Origin: Spirosoma sp.
Lineage (GTDB): Bacteria > Bacteroidota > Bacteroidia > Cytophagales > Spirosomataceae
Reading direction: 5' to 3'
DNA: 64,000 bases
NCBI RefSeq assembly: GCF_026391055.1
Contig: NZ_JAPLET010000022.1
Coordinates: forward strand, 124,001-188,000
A program made the translations under genes and the position numbers. Positions 7,472 through 16,303 of this stretch are shown piece by piece (position 1 is the stretch's first letter; every line of letters begins with the position of its first letter). Under the pieces are notes generated by a model. That model saw only the letters and a program-made list of their open reading frames with translations. It was not told where the DNA came from and made no database searches.

Positions 7472-8950
7472 ATTGAATAACGGCTTGAGGTCATTCTTGG
7501 TGACTTTCCCCATCGCGTTACGAGGCAGGTCATCCGCTACGCGGTACTGCCGGGGCACTTTGTAGGCAGGCATCCGTTCGCGAAGCCAGCTACTGATGTG
7601 TTCCGGCAACACCGTTTTATCGTTCAGGATAAGCACAGCCGCCACCAATTCTCCCCACTCTTCGTTGGGAACACCCACAACACTACAATCGCTGACGGCT
7701 GAGTGTGTCCGCAGTACTTCTTCAATTTCAAGGGCCGAAATCTTGTAGCCGCCCGATTTGATTATGTCGATGGAGTCGCGGCCCAGCATGCGGTAGTACC
7801 CATCTTCGACCACCGCTATATCGCCTGTTCGGAACCAGCCATCTTTGGTAAAGGCTTTTTGGGTGGCTTCGGGACGGTTCCAGTATTCCAGAAAAACGGT
7901 AGCGCCTTTTATCTGAATTTCGCCCGGCTGTCCATCGGCTACTTCGACGTTATTCTCATCTACCAGCCGAACCCCAACACCCGGCAGGGGTTTGCCAATA
8001 TAGCCCACCCGTCGTTCGCCGTCGTACGGATTGCTGATACCCATCCCAATTTCGGTCATGCCGTACCGTTCGAGCAGGGTGTGGCCGCTCACGGTTTTCC
8101 ACTTTTCCATCACCGACACCGGTAAAGCCGCCGAACCTGACACCATGAGCCTGAATTTAGACAGGGTTTTGGTGATCGTTTGCCGTTGCACATCCGGCAG
8201 ACTTTCCCAATAGGAAATCAGTTTGAAATAGATGGTCGGTACGGCCATAAAGACATTGATACCTCCTTGCTGAAACGTGTTAAAAACGCCTTCGGCCGAG
8301 AAGTTAGGCATGAACTCAACGGTGGCACCCGACCAGAGCGCACAGCAAATCACGTTGATGATGCCATGCACGTGGTGGAGTGGCAACACGCACAAAATGT
8401 GATCGCTCGACGACCATTGCCAGACATGTACGAGCGTCGAAATCTGCGCTTCGAGGTTGGCGTGGGTTGTCACAACCCCTTTGGGCAGATTGGTGGTACC
8501 ACTCGTATACAAAATCATGGCCCGGCGGTCGGGTGTCAACTCAGGCAGTGAATTGGTATGAATAGGGTTACCTTCATTGCCTAGAATAATCAATTGACAG
8601 CCTTTTTCTTCTGCCAGAGGAGCCAACTGCGGCCCAAAGGTTTGGTCGGCCACTATGATCCGGGCACCCGTATCTTCGATGACATACCGCAGAGAAGGTA
8701 GTGGATACGATAAGGCCAGTGGTACGGCAATGCCACCAGCCCGCCAGATGCCCCACTGCACCCGCACATAGTCGAAACCCGGCGCAACCATGAAGGCGAC
8801 ACGGGCTTCGTTAAGATCGGCCGTGTCGTTTAGCAAAAGGGAAGCAAAGGCGCTGGATGAATCGAGTAGTTGCTGGTAGGTATAGGATTTGCCATCAGAT
8901 ACAATGGCGGTTAAGTCAACGTTTTTCGTAGCGTTTTGTACAAGTTGCAT
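7466..8950 (-). CDS. matB: malonyl-CoA synthetase-like acyl-CoA ligase
   Basis: This is a 494-residue adenylate-forming enzyme. The ATP-binding P-loop MILYTSGTTNLPKGVV lies at about 145-160. ERYGMTEIGMGISNPYDGERR near 290 closely resembles the MatB motif. DGWFRTGD near 370 and GGYKISALEIEE near 405 complete the set. MatB makes malonyl-CoA from malonate, CoA and ATP in the cytoplasm, and the adjacent madLM importer supports that substrate. A 4-coumarate-CoA ligase-like role is possible given the hydroxycinnamate genes nearby, but the SNPYDGERR stretch favours malonate. No malonyl-CoA decarboxylase is in the window. Confidence 0.82.
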   Translation of the reverse strand: MQLVQNATKNVDLTAIVSDGKSYTYQQLLDSSSAFASLLLNDTADLNEARVAFMVAPGFDYVRVQWGIWRAGGIAVPLALSYPLPSLRYVIEDTGARIIVADQTFGPQLAPLAEEKGCQLIILGNEGNPIHTNSLPELTPDRRAMILYTSGTTNLPKGVVTTHANLEAQISTLVHVWQWSSSDHILCVLPLHHVHGIINVICCALWSGATVEFMPNFSAEGVFNTFQQGGINVFMAVPTIYFKLISYWESLPDVQRQTITKTLSKFRLMVSGSAALPVSVMEKWKTVSGHTLLERYGMTEIGMGISNPYDGERRVGYIGKPLPGVGVRLVDENNVEVADGQPGEIQIKGATVFLEYWNRPEATQKAFTKDGWFRTGDIAVVEDGYYRMLGRDSIDIIKSGGYKISALEIEEVLRTHSAVSDCSVVGVPNEEWGELVAAVLILNDKTVLPEHISSWLRERMPAYKVPRQYRVADDLPRNAMGKVTKNDLKPLFNG

Positions 8951-9009
8951 AGAATGTTCAGAATCAAAAACGTAACAAGTTCGTCATATTTGTTAAAACA
9001 CAGCAACCT

Positions 9010-9189
9010 ATGGTTATTCGTATTCCCAAAGATGCCCCTGCTTCGGCCGTCGACGATGCGTTGAAAACAATTGCCAACCAGCCTAAATTGGCCCGTAAAG
9101 GTTTCGACGCTACGAAGTATACAGGAAAGATTAAATTCCCCGTGGATGGACTTACTTATCAAAAGAAAGTAAGAGATGAATGGGAATAG
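9010..9189 (+). CDS. small antitoxin-like protein of a VapBC-type pair
   Basis: This 59-residue protein starts MVIRIPKDAPASAVDDALK and ends LTYQKKVRDEWE. Its size and its 14-base overlap with a PIN-domain frame on the same strand are typical of type II antitoxins. It would bind and neutralise the PIN ribonuclease and repress its own promoter. The frame is intact although the toxin is broken. The antitoxin family was not identified with certainty. Confidence 0.7.
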   Translation: MVIRIPKDAPASAVDDALKTIANQPKLARKGFDATKYTGKIKFPVDGLTYQKKVRDEWE

Positions 9190-9637
9190 GTCAATTCTAA
9201 TCGACACAAATGCGCTGATATACTACTTCAATGGGAACGAAAAGGTAAAGGCTATATCTGATGAGATTCTCTATGTATCTGCTATCACTGAGATCGAATT
9301 GTTGAGCTTTTCGCAACTCGATAAAGAAAGTGAGTTACAAATCTAATTCTTTCTTGATGACGAAAATTGCCGTTTAGTTGAGTTAATTTCTGCTATTAAA
9401 GCGCAGATTATAAAGATTCGCAAGCGCCACCGTATCAAACTACCCGACGCGGTGATTGCGGCTAAGGCCATCTTTTTGGGTATTCCACTAGTAACACTCG
9501 CTTCTGTCTTCGTCAGGATTGACGATCTTGACGAAGCCTACTTGAACTGTGAAGACCTTGTTACTCTTCCTCAGCTTATCTTCTTCGACGAAATGTACAT
9601 CGTCATAATACCTGCAAAAATTGTCGGGACGGCGTAG
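9176..9637 (+). pseudogene. vapC: PIN-domain (VapC-like) toxin with internal stop codon
   Basis: The frame opens ILIDTNALIYYFNGNEK, the PIN-domain start with its first metal-binding Asp, and continues ISAITEIELLSF with the conserved Glu. A TAA at 9344-9346 replaces codon 57. The same frame then runs on through KLRKxY-like IRKRHRIKLPDAVIAAKAIFLGIPLVT, the usual second half with its LPDA Asp. The normal TADK/D motif after LVT is altered to LASVF. The gene is therefore a decayed or split ribonuclease. The frame past about 9565 reads into the end of the opposite-strand MFS gene (9571) and is probably not original coding. Confidence 0.8.
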
Positions 9638-10869
9638 ATCAGGAAGTTCGTCACCATCGACAAGCCCATTCCGATCAATACGCCACCCACCGCCGGACCA
9701 ATAATGCCGCCCAGTCGGCCAATGCCAATCGACCAGCCTACGCCCGTCGTTCTAAATTCGGTCGGGTACATACGAGCCGCTACGGCGTAGAGCCCAACAA
9801 AGCCACCCTGAATACCGAAGCCAAGCAGGGCAAAGACAAGCAGCAGCGTAGATGATCCCATAAAAAGCTGGAAAGCCGCCATGACAACGCCGGTCATGAT
9901 GAGAAACAAGCCAATCGTTCTCTTAAGACCAAAACGACTGGAAAGATAGCCCTGGGCCGTGATGCCGAAAAATGCCCCTACGTTAAAGATCGTACCGGCG
10001 TAAATAGCCAGCTCGATGGGAAGACCGGCATTGGTCGCCAGTTTAGGAATCCAGCTTGTCAGGAAATAGAGGGTCGCAAACGAAAGGAATAAAGCCGTCC
10101 ATAACTGAATGGTCGGTATTTTGTATTCGTTATCGAGCAGCGATTTAATAGGAATACCGTTGCCTTTCGCGGGTTTATGCGGCAGGGCGTCAATGAGCGA
10201 ATGCCCCATTTTACCCAGAATGTTATTTGCTTTGTCGAGCGCCCGAGCCGGGTGCGATTTTAGATAGAAATCAAGTGACTCAGTCAGGGAAAACTGAATC
10301 AACGGCAGAGCCAGAAAGGTAGTTACGCCTGCAATCTGGAACATGGTTTGCCAGCCCGAAATCGGAATAATCCTGGCCGCTACCAGTCCCGATAGCACGG
10401 CCCCAACCGGATAACCCGAAATGACAAAGCTAACCCAGAAGTCGCGGCTCTTGTTGGGCGTATATTCGGCCGCCAGTGCGGCAGTGCTCGCCAGCATGCT
10501 CCCGATTCCTAGCCCGCTGATAAATCGAAACACGATTAAGGGAAGGATTCCGGTTGAAAAAGACGTCAGGTAAATACTGATACCCATAATGGCGGCACTA
10601 ATGAGAATCATGGTTTTACGGCCAATAAGGTCGGCATAGGGGGCCAGAAAAAGCGCCCCGAACGTCATGCCAAACAGTCCGGAGCTGAAAACGACGCCCA
10701 TCGCTTCTGGTCCTATGCCCCAGTTTTTGGCAATAGCCGGAGCGGCATATGAGATCACCAGGACGTCCATGCCATCGAGCATGTTCATCAGAAAGCAGAT
10801 GATAATAGTGGCGTATTGTAGCTGCGAAATTGGTCGCTGGTCAATCAGGGTTTTGGCACTTACTTCCAT
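9571..10869 (-). CDS. MFS transporter, aromatic acid:H+ symporter-like (PcaK-type)
   Basis: This 432-residue protein has about 12 membrane spans. MNMLDGMDVLVISYAAPAIA in the first span carries the Asp pair typical of aromatic acid/H+ symporters. GALFLAPYADLIGRKTMI is the MFS loop 2-3 motif, and ARMYPTEFRTTGVGWSIGIGR is the loop 10-11 motif. It is the last gene of the row running from the DUF3237 gene, so a hydroxycinnamate or hydroxybenzoate is the likely cargo. The substrate is inferred from context. Its 3' end overlaps the broken toxin frame on the other strand by 67 bases. Confidence 0.85.
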   Translation of the reverse strand: MEVSAKTLIDQRPISQLQYATIIICFLMNMLDGMDVLVISYAAPAIAKNWGIGPEAMGVVFSSGLFGMTFGALFLAPYADLIGRKTMILISAAIMGISIYLTSFSTGILPLIVFRFISGLGIGSMLASTAALAAEYTPNKSRDFWVSFVISGYPVGAVLSGLVAARIIPISGWQTMFQIAGVTTFLALPLIQFSLTESLDFYLKSHPARALDKANNILGKMGHSLIDALPHKPAKGNGIPIKSLLDNEYKIPTIQLWTALFLSFATLYFLTSWIPKLATNAGLPIELAIYAGTIFNVGAFFGITAQGYLSSRFGLKRTIGLFLIMTGVVMAAFQLFMGSSTLLLVFALLGFGIQGGFVGLYAVAARMYPTEFRTTGVGWSIGIGRLGGIIGPAVGGVLIGMGLSMVTNFLIYAVPTIFAGIMTMYISSKKIS

Positions 10870-10906
10870 TTTCTCTTCAAGGTAAGGTTAAGGGGGGTAT
10901 TATTTC

Positions 10907-10934
10907 GTAGCGCGGTTCTATAGAACCGCGCTAC
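10907..10934. repeat. 28-base perfect palindrome (family C)
   Basis: GTAGCGCGGTTCTA is followed directly by its complement, with no mismatch. It lies in the 96-base gap between the amidohydrolase and MFS genes. The palindrome at 30415-30438 shares the GCGCGG outer pairs with a different but still paired core, so pairing rather than sequence seems conserved. Confidence 0.75.
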
Positions 10935-10965
10935 ACGTAGAGACGAAGAAGAAACCAATTCCTTT

Positions 10966-11835
10966 TTACTTTCTCAAGCCCAGCATCTTAATGGCATTCT
11001 CTTTTAGAATGAGCGGTTTCACCTCTTCCTTGAAGCCTGCGTCTTCAAAATCCTTCAGCCAGCGGTCGGGCGTGATGAGCGGGAAGTCGGTGCCGAACAA
11101 CACCCGGTCTTTTAACATGGTGTTGGCATACTGCACTAGTTGCTTCGGAAAATACTTCGGCGACCAGCCGCTGAGATCAATGTAAATATTGGGTTTGTGC
11201 ATCGCTACCGACAACGCTTCATCCTGCCACGGCCAACTTGGGTGAGCAATGATGATGGGGTTATCGGGGAAGTCAATGGCGACATCGTCGAGGTGAATGG
11301 GGTTGGAGTATTCAAGCCGCATTCCCCCGCCCCCGCGAACGCCAGAGCCGAAACCCGAATGTCCCGAATGGAACAGCATCGGCAGTTTATATTCTGCAAT
11401 AACCTCGTAGAGGTGATAGGCCATGCGGTCGTTGGGGTAGAAGCCCTGCACCGTCGGGTGAAACTTAAAGCCTTTAACGCCGAAGTTCTCGATCAAATTT
11501 CGGGCTTCTCGGGCGCCCATGCGTCCTTTATGCGGGTCAATGCTGGCAAAGGCGATCATCACATCGGCGTTTTTCTGCGCCCCTTCGGCCACTTCCTCAT
11601 TCGGAATCCGTCGTTTGCCCACGTTGAACTCCGAATCGACGGTAAACATCACAAATGCCATTTTCCGCTCCCGGTAATAATCGGCCGTTTCCTGGATGGT
11701 GGGGCGGTGGTCCGACTTGAAATACCGGGTAAAAGCCTCATCCAGCTCGGGCCGGAAATCATCGTGCGGATGCCAGCAGGAGGCTTCCGCATGGGTGTGC
11801 ATATCGATGGCAATAACTTTATCGAGATCAATCAT
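10966..11835 (-). CDS. amidohydrolase-fold enzyme, possible 4-hydroxyphenyl-beta-ketoacyl-CoA hydrolase (CouO-like)
   Basis: This 289-residue protein is a TIM-barrel metal hydrolase of the amidohydrolase-2 type. Metal-binding DMHTH is at about 11-15, His residues follow in LFHSGHSG and IIIAHPSWPW, and the catalytic Asp is in FGTDFPL. The stretches DHRPTIQETADYYRERKM and FASIDPHKGRMGAREAR look like the group described in hydroxycinnamate clusters as 4-hydroxyphenyl-beta-ketoacyl-CoA hydrolase (CouO of Rhodococcus). That enzyme splits the beta-keto side chain. Related folds also include aromatic decarboxylases such as resorcylate decarboxylase. Position among feruloyl-CoA synthase, crotonase and MFS genes supports the first reading; the name rests on memory of the family. 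Confidence 0.7.
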   Translation of the reverse strand: MIDLDKVIAIDMHTHAEASCWHPHDDFRPELDEAFTRYFKSDHRPTIQETADYYRERKMAFVMFTVDSEFNVGKRRIPNEEVAEGAQKNADVMIAFASIDPHKGRMGAREARNLIENFGVKGFKFHPTVQGFYPNDRMAYHLYEVIAEYKLPMLFHSGHSGFGSGVRGGGGMRLEYSNPIHLDDVAIDFPDNPIIIAHPSWPWQDEALSVAMHKPNIYIDLSGWSPKYFPKQLVQYANTMLKDRVLFGTDFPLITPDRWLKDFEDAGFKEEVKPLILKENAIKMLGLRK

Positions 11836-11843
11836 ACGTAGTG

Positions 11844-11860
11844 CCGACCGGGACGGTCGG
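11844..11860. repeat. dispersed 17-base palindrome (family B)
   Basis: CCGACCGGGACGGTCGG is found here and, in reverse complement, at 39686-39702. It starts the 106-base gap between the amidohydrolase and the secreted hydrolase gene. The rest of the gap has degenerate copies of GCGGGACGGTTCGACGCATC and TTTGACGCATCAACGGTCGG. Confidence 0.7.
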
Positions 11861-11941
11861 TTGTAAACAAGTCTTTTTGTTCCCGAGCGGGACGGTTCGA
11901 CGCATCGACGGTTTGACGCATCAACGGTCGGTGCTATAGGT

Positions 11942-13069
11942 TTAATTTACAAATCCGGCCGTTGGTTTGGCACCCGTTTTCACCCAGTTTCGAAGGGCGT
12001 CGAATGTTTTTCCCGTTTGCTGAGGTGTAAAATTGCAATGGCCCTGCCCGTTGGTGTAGTTGACCGTAAAATACTGATCTTTCCCCTGTTGATGGACCAT
12101 ATTCTCGAAATTCACGACACCATAGGTAGGTGGGATGAGCTGATCGTAGATGGTGTGTAACAACACAACAGGCTTATCAATTTTACCGGTTCGGTCGTAT
12201 TTTCCAAAAATCACGTTTGGGTCAACGGTGGCGGGTAACCGTTCTGCCTTTTGATTAACGACCAGATCATTCGGGAAACCCGTATAAACCGTGTTTATAT
12301 TGTCGAACGGGTTCCCTTTTGCTTTCTGGGCAATGTCGCGCAGGACGTTCTCATTGAAAAACAAAGAGAAGGGCAGGTCCTCAAATTTCAGATCAAACCG
12401 TTTGGCAAAGGCATACGCCAACACCGAGTCTTTGGCCAAAATCGCTTTTTTAATTGCCGTTGCCTGCGCCACCATTGCCTGCCGGGGTTGCGGCTGATAG
12501 GGTTGTTTCAGATCAAAAATTGTTGAGAGGGAAGTAACTACCCCCGGAAACAATCCGTTGAAGGTTGCGTACATATCATACTCTTTTCGGCATTGCAGGT
12601 AGGGGCGGCTGGAAAATGCGCAAAGAGCCAGACTTCCATTATAGGCAGCACCGAAGTTTTCGATAGTCGCCAGGGCAACACCCCCACCCATCGACTGCCC
12701 AACCATATAGGTTGTATCCGGCTTACCAACGGTTTTTGTGAAAAACTTCCGTAGCTCTTCGGTATCATCAACGGCTTGTGGCATTACAAAGCCCTGATAC
12801 TGATAATCGGATGCCGCCACAGCGAAACCCCGTTCCAGAAACGGCTTCATCGCGTTAGCGAAGCCAAGGTTTTGACTCTGGTGCGGTTTCGACCCCATGA
12901 ACTCATAGCCATGCGCAAACATCACCAGCTTGCCTTTCCAGTTGGGTGGATAGAGGATGATGTACCTGGCACCTTTCAGGCTACCTGAATCAACTTTAGC
13001 AACCGGGCTCTGGGCAAAGGTATGGGTTATGAAGCTTAGGGTTAGTAGCAGGTAAAGACAGCGTTTCAT
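11942..13069 (-). CDS. exported alpha/beta hydrolase
   Basis: This 375-residue protein starts with a Sec signal peptide (MKRCLYLLLTLSFITHTFAQ, cleavage after about residue 20). It then has an alpha/beta hydrolase core: the oxyanion region VMFAHGYEF-like at about 50 and the nucleophile elbow GQSMGGG at about 144-150. A late His lies in GQGHCNFTPQQT. It probably acts in the periplasm as an esterase or lipase-like enzyme. Its place between the amidohydrolase and MetE-like genes suggests release of hydroxycinnamates from esters, but no feruloyl esterase-specific motif was seen. Confidence 0.75.
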   Translation of the reverse strand: MKRCLYLLLTLSFITHTFAQSPVAKVDSGSLKGARYIILYPPNWKGKLVMFAHGYEFMGSKPHQSQNLGFANAMKPFLERGFAVAASDYQYQGFVMPQAVDDTEELRKFFTKTVGKPDTTYMVGQSMGGGVALATIENFGAAYNGSLALCAFSSRPYLQCRKEYDMYATFNGLFPGVVTSLSTIFDLKQPYQPQPRQAMVAQATAIKKAILAKDSVLAYAFAKRFDLKFEDLPFSLFFNENVLRDIAQKAKGNPFDNINTVYTGFPNDLVVNQKAERLPATVDPNVIFGKYDRTGKIDKPVVLLHTIYDQLIPPTYGVVNFENMVHQQGKDQYFTVNYTNGQGHCNFTPQQTGKTFDALRNWVKTGAKPTAGFVN

Positions 13070-13120
13070 CCGTTAATCTATTTTAAACATGAGGTAACTT
13101 TTCGCTCGATTGGAGCTTGA

Positions 13121-13160
13121 CGGCGAAGCGTCGGTAGTTTCCTTCACCAACGCTTCGCTG
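13121..13160. terminator. hairpin between MetE-like gene and secreted hydrolase gene
   Basis: Arms GCGAAGCGT (13123-13131) and ACGCTTCGC (13150-13158) pair perfectly around an 18-base loop, with one more pair outside a G-T wobble. It lies in the 110-base gap between two same-strand genes and could weaken read-through. No clear T-run follows. Confidence 0.4.
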
Positions 13161-13179
13161 TTTAGGCCCTAACGGACAT

Positions 13180-14289
13180 CTAGGCTGTTCCCCACACTTT
13201 TACCGCCGTATTGACGACCAGTTCAATTTTTCGCCACTGGTCGTTGTGAGTCAGGTCGTTGCCGTGATGCGTTGACGAGAAACCGCATTGCGGACTCACG
13301 CACAGGTTATCGAGGGGCATGTATTGGGCTGCTTCGTCAATGCGTTTGCATAGGTCGTCTATATTCTCCAACTCACGCACCTTTGAGGATACTATACCCA
13401 ATACCACCATTTTCTCCTTCGGAACGAAACGCAAAGGGGCGAAATCGCCGGAGCGCTCGTCGTCGTACTCAAGAAAATAAGCGTCGACGTTGATTTCGTT
13501 GAAAAGCACTTCGGCTACCGGCTCGTACCCACCTTCGGCAAACCAGGTGCTACGGTAGTTTCCCCGGCACAAGTGAATACCCACCGTTAAGTCGTCGGGC
13601 CGGTTGTCGATAACCGAGTTGATCAGCGCGGCATAGGTGCGGGGCAATTCGTTCGGGTCTTCTCCCCGGCCAACGGCTGCAGCGCGCATTTTAGGGTCGC
13701 AGAGGTAGGCCAGGTTTGTATCGTCCAGTTGCAGATACCGGAGACCCGCTTTGTACAAGTGGTCGATTTCTTCCCGATAGGCTACCGCCAGGTCGTGAAA
13801 AAACTCGTCCATATCTGGATATGAATTGATATCGATTGATTTTCGTCCACCCCGGAAGTGAATCATTGTTGGCGACGGAATGGACACTTTGGGGGTTTGT
13901 GTCGTAACCGATTTCAGGAAGTTGAAATCAGCCACCTGAATGTCTTTCACGTGCTGAAGCTTTCCCGTTACGCTCAATACGGGGGGCGTGAATCCGTCAC
14001 TGGCTGCTTTAGCATTGGGGTTGGCGTCGATACCGCCCGTGACCGTTACGCCCGATAGTTCTTTCAGAAAATCAAGATGAAAATAATCCCGTCGAAATTC
14101 GCCATCTGTAATGGAGCGCATACCGGTGGCTTCGAGCTTTTTAACCGTTTCGGCAATAGCGGTATCTTCAATGGCCCGGAGTTCTTCAGCCGAAATTTCG
14201 CCTTTTTTCAATTTCAGGCGATTCTCTTTTACTTCGGTCGTTCTTAACAGGCTACCAACATGGTCGGCGCGAAAAGGAGGGGTTTTCAT
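13180..14289 (-). CDS. MetE C-terminal-domain-like methyltransferase (cobalamin-independent methionine synthase family)
   Basis: This 369-residue protein has the UROD/MetE-like barrel and aligns with the short YxjG/YxjH-type group rather than full MetE (about 750 residues). It starts with FRADHVGSLLR and ITDGEFRR. The zinc ligands are visible as HLCRGN (His about 239, Cys about 241) and SPQCGF (Cys about 335), with a likely Glu near 274. The family moves a methyl group to a thiol such as homocysteine. Its place directly after feruloyl-CoA synthase is not typical for methionine synthesis; a link to methyl groups from methoxylated aromatics is possible but unproven. Confidence 0.8.
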   Translation of the reverse strand: MKTPPFRADHVGSLLRTTEVKENRLKLKKGEISAEELRAIEDTAIAETVKKLEATGMRSITDGEFRRDYFHLDFLKELSGVTVTGGIDANPNAKAASDGFTPPVLSVTGKLQHVKDIQVADFNFLKSVTTQTPKVSIPSPTMIHFRGGRKSIDINSYPDMDEFFHDLAVAYREEIDHLYKAGLRYLQLDDTNLAYLCDPKMRAAAVGRGEDPNELPRTYAALINSVIDNRPDDLTVGIHLCRGNYRSTWFAEGGYEPVAEVLFNEINVDAYFLEYDDERSGDFAPLRFVPKEKMVVLGIVSSKVRELENIDDLCKRIDEAAQYMPLDNLCVSPQCGFSSTHHGNDLTHNDQWRKIELVVNTAVKVWGTA

Positions 14290-14379
14290 GTTTTAGGGAT
14301 TAGAAATTAGAAGGTGGGAGCGAAGAACAAATACTTAACCAGCGCTAAGATTCTTTGGAGAGTAAACTTTATTTCCCCT

Positions 14380-16212
14380 TTATTTTTGACTCTTTACACA
14401 TAGTTCTTCACTCAAATTATACAGTTGATTTAGTAATTCTGCCCGGTGTTTAAGGATAGCCCGCTGATTGAGTGAGCCTTTATCTGTAATCTCCCCCAGG
14501 TCAATGGAGGGCGCTTCAAGGGCGATGATAGCCCGTTCAATGCGATCTGAGGTGCCTTTGGCCGTTTTGTTCAGGATAATCAGCAGCGCGTCGACAAAGT
14601 CGTTGATCGCCGGATGTTGAAATACCTCTTTATCTGGCAAGTTTGGCGATAAATTGGCTAAGCGTCGGCAGGCATCGGCGTTCAGGAACAGCAGAATGCC
14701 CACATGCGCCCGGTCGAGGCCGGCAATAACTACGTCCTGCACGATAGGTGCCCCGGCCGAAATGATTTTCGCTTTGAGAATACCCACATTGACCCAGGTG
14801 CCGGTCGAAAGCTTGAAATCTTCGGCAATACGACCATCAAATAGGAGGCCCTGATCGGGATCGTCTTCGCAGCGAAATCGTACCGCATCACCGGTTTTAT
14901 AATAGCCTTCTTCATCAAACGCGTTCTGTGTGGCTTCCGTATTGCGCCAGTAACCGGGTGTAACGTTGGGTGCTTTATACCGGGCTTCGAGCTTATCGCC
15001 GTCGGGCACGAGTTTTACGTCCATGCCCGCCACCGGCACACCGAGTAGTCCCGAAAAGCTACCGCCCCAGTTAGCAAACATGGCCGATGGACCCGATTCG
15101 GTACAGCCCAGGCCGGTTATGATTGGAATTCGTTCGCCAATAGTTTCCACGGCCAACTCCTCCAGCCGATTCCAGATGGGTTGCGCCAAACTTGCCCCGG
15201 CATAGAACAGCATATTCAGCCGGGCAAAAAACGTTTTACGCAGATCCGGGTCACGCTCGAAATAAGGGATCAGCATTTCAAAGCCTTTGGGGACATTGAA
15301 ATAGACCGTCGGTGAAATTTCCCGCAGGTTCTGCACCGTGGTTTCGATACCCGATGGGGTTGGTTTACCATCGTCGATGTACAAGGTGCCGCCGTTGTAG
15401 AGTGCCAGTCCCAGATTGTGGTTACCTCCGAACGTATGATTCCACGGAAGCCAGTCGATCAATACGGGGGAGGCTGTCGTCATAAACGGAAATACCTGCG
15501 TAATCTGCTGCAAATTAGCGCACCACATGCGGTGTGTGTTGATGACGCCCTTGGGTAAACCCGTTGAACCGGACGTGAACAGCACTTTGGCCACCGAATC
15601 GGCCGTAACACGGACAAACGCCTGCTCCACTGCTTCGGTTGGTTTGGTGGCAAGCACCTTGTCAAAGCTGGTGTGCTTGTCATCGTTATTAACGGTAATG
15701 ATGATGGCATCCGGAAACAGCGACTTCGCTAGCGAAAGGGCACGATCGTATACTTGACTATCCTGGGCGAAAATAACCTTGGGCGTCATAGCTTTCAGAC
15801 AATGCTGCAACCGCCCCAAATCCTTCGAAATTAGGGAGTAAGGGGACGATATTGGGGAGTAGGGGATACCCACATGCACAGCCGCCAGGGCCAAAAGCGC
15901 ATGTTCCAGGCTATTTTCGGATAAAATGACCAGCGTATCATCCGGCCCCAGTTGCTGATTCAGCAGGTATTGGGCGATGGATTTTACCACAGCCAGCGTC
16001 TTTTCGTAGGTGTATTCGACCCATTCACCGGCAGTATTACGTCGGGCCAGAAACGTCTGGGCGGGTTTCGTCTGCGCCCAGTATACGAGCTTTTCGGTAA
16101 GCTTTTCAGGATAGCTACCCAATGGTTGTTCAAGCCGCAACCGGATAGACCCGTCGGCATGAAGCGTCTTGTGGGTTTTCGTTGGGCCGAAGGCAATTTG
16201 CTTGAACGACAT
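14380..16212 (-). CDS. fcs: feruloyl-CoA synthase
   Basis: This AMP-forming acyl-CoA ligase has 610 residues from the start chosen at 16212 (MSFKQIAFGP); an earlier in-frame ATG at 16254 adds 14 unlikely residues. The P-loop VLFTSGSTGLPKGV is at about 210-223, followed by INTHRMWCANLQQ and LIDWLPWNHTFGGNHN, which are hallmarks of feruloyl-CoA synthases as opposed to 4CL. RIAEDFKLSTGTWVNVG replaces the usual C-terminal hinge. It makes feruloyl- or coumaroyl-CoA from the free acid, ATP and CoA in the cytoplasm. The crotonase gene lies just upstream in the same direction, as in other fcs clusters. Confidence 0.9.
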   Translation of the reverse strand: MSFKQIAFGPTKTHKTLHADGSIRLRLEQPLGSYPEKLTEKLVYWAQTKPAQTFLARRNTAGEWVEYTYEKTLAVVKSIAQYLLNQQLGPDDTLVILSENSLEHALLALAAVHVGIPYSPISSPYSLISKDLGRLQHCLKAMTPKVIFAQDSQVYDRALSLAKSLFPDAIIITVNNDDKHTSFDKVLATKPTEAVEQAFVRVTADSVAKVLFTSGSTGLPKGVINTHRMWCANLQQITQVFPFMTTASPVLIDWLPWNHTFGGNHNLGLALYNGGTLYIDDGKPTPSGIETTVQNLREISPTVYFNVPKGFEMLIPYFERDPDLRKTFFARLNMLFYAGASLAQPIWNRLEELAVETIGERIPIITGLGCTESGPSAMFANWGGSFSGLLGVPVAGMDVKLVPDGDKLEARYKAPNVTPGYWRNTEATQNAFDEEGYYKTGDAVRFRCEDDPDQGLLFDGRIAEDFKLSTGTWVNVGILKAKIISAGAPIVQDVVIAGLDRAHVGILLFLNADACRRLANLSPNLPDKEVFQHPAINDFVDALLIILNKTAKGTSDRIERAIIALEAPSIDLGEITDKGSLNQRAILKHRAELLNQLYNLSEELCVKSQK

Positions 16213-16303
16213 GTAAATAGTGGGATGATAAACCGATAAATCGGTTTGTAACATGAAAATCTTTTGCGCGCTGATTTTCCACAGCTAAAGCTATGGGTTG
16301 TTG

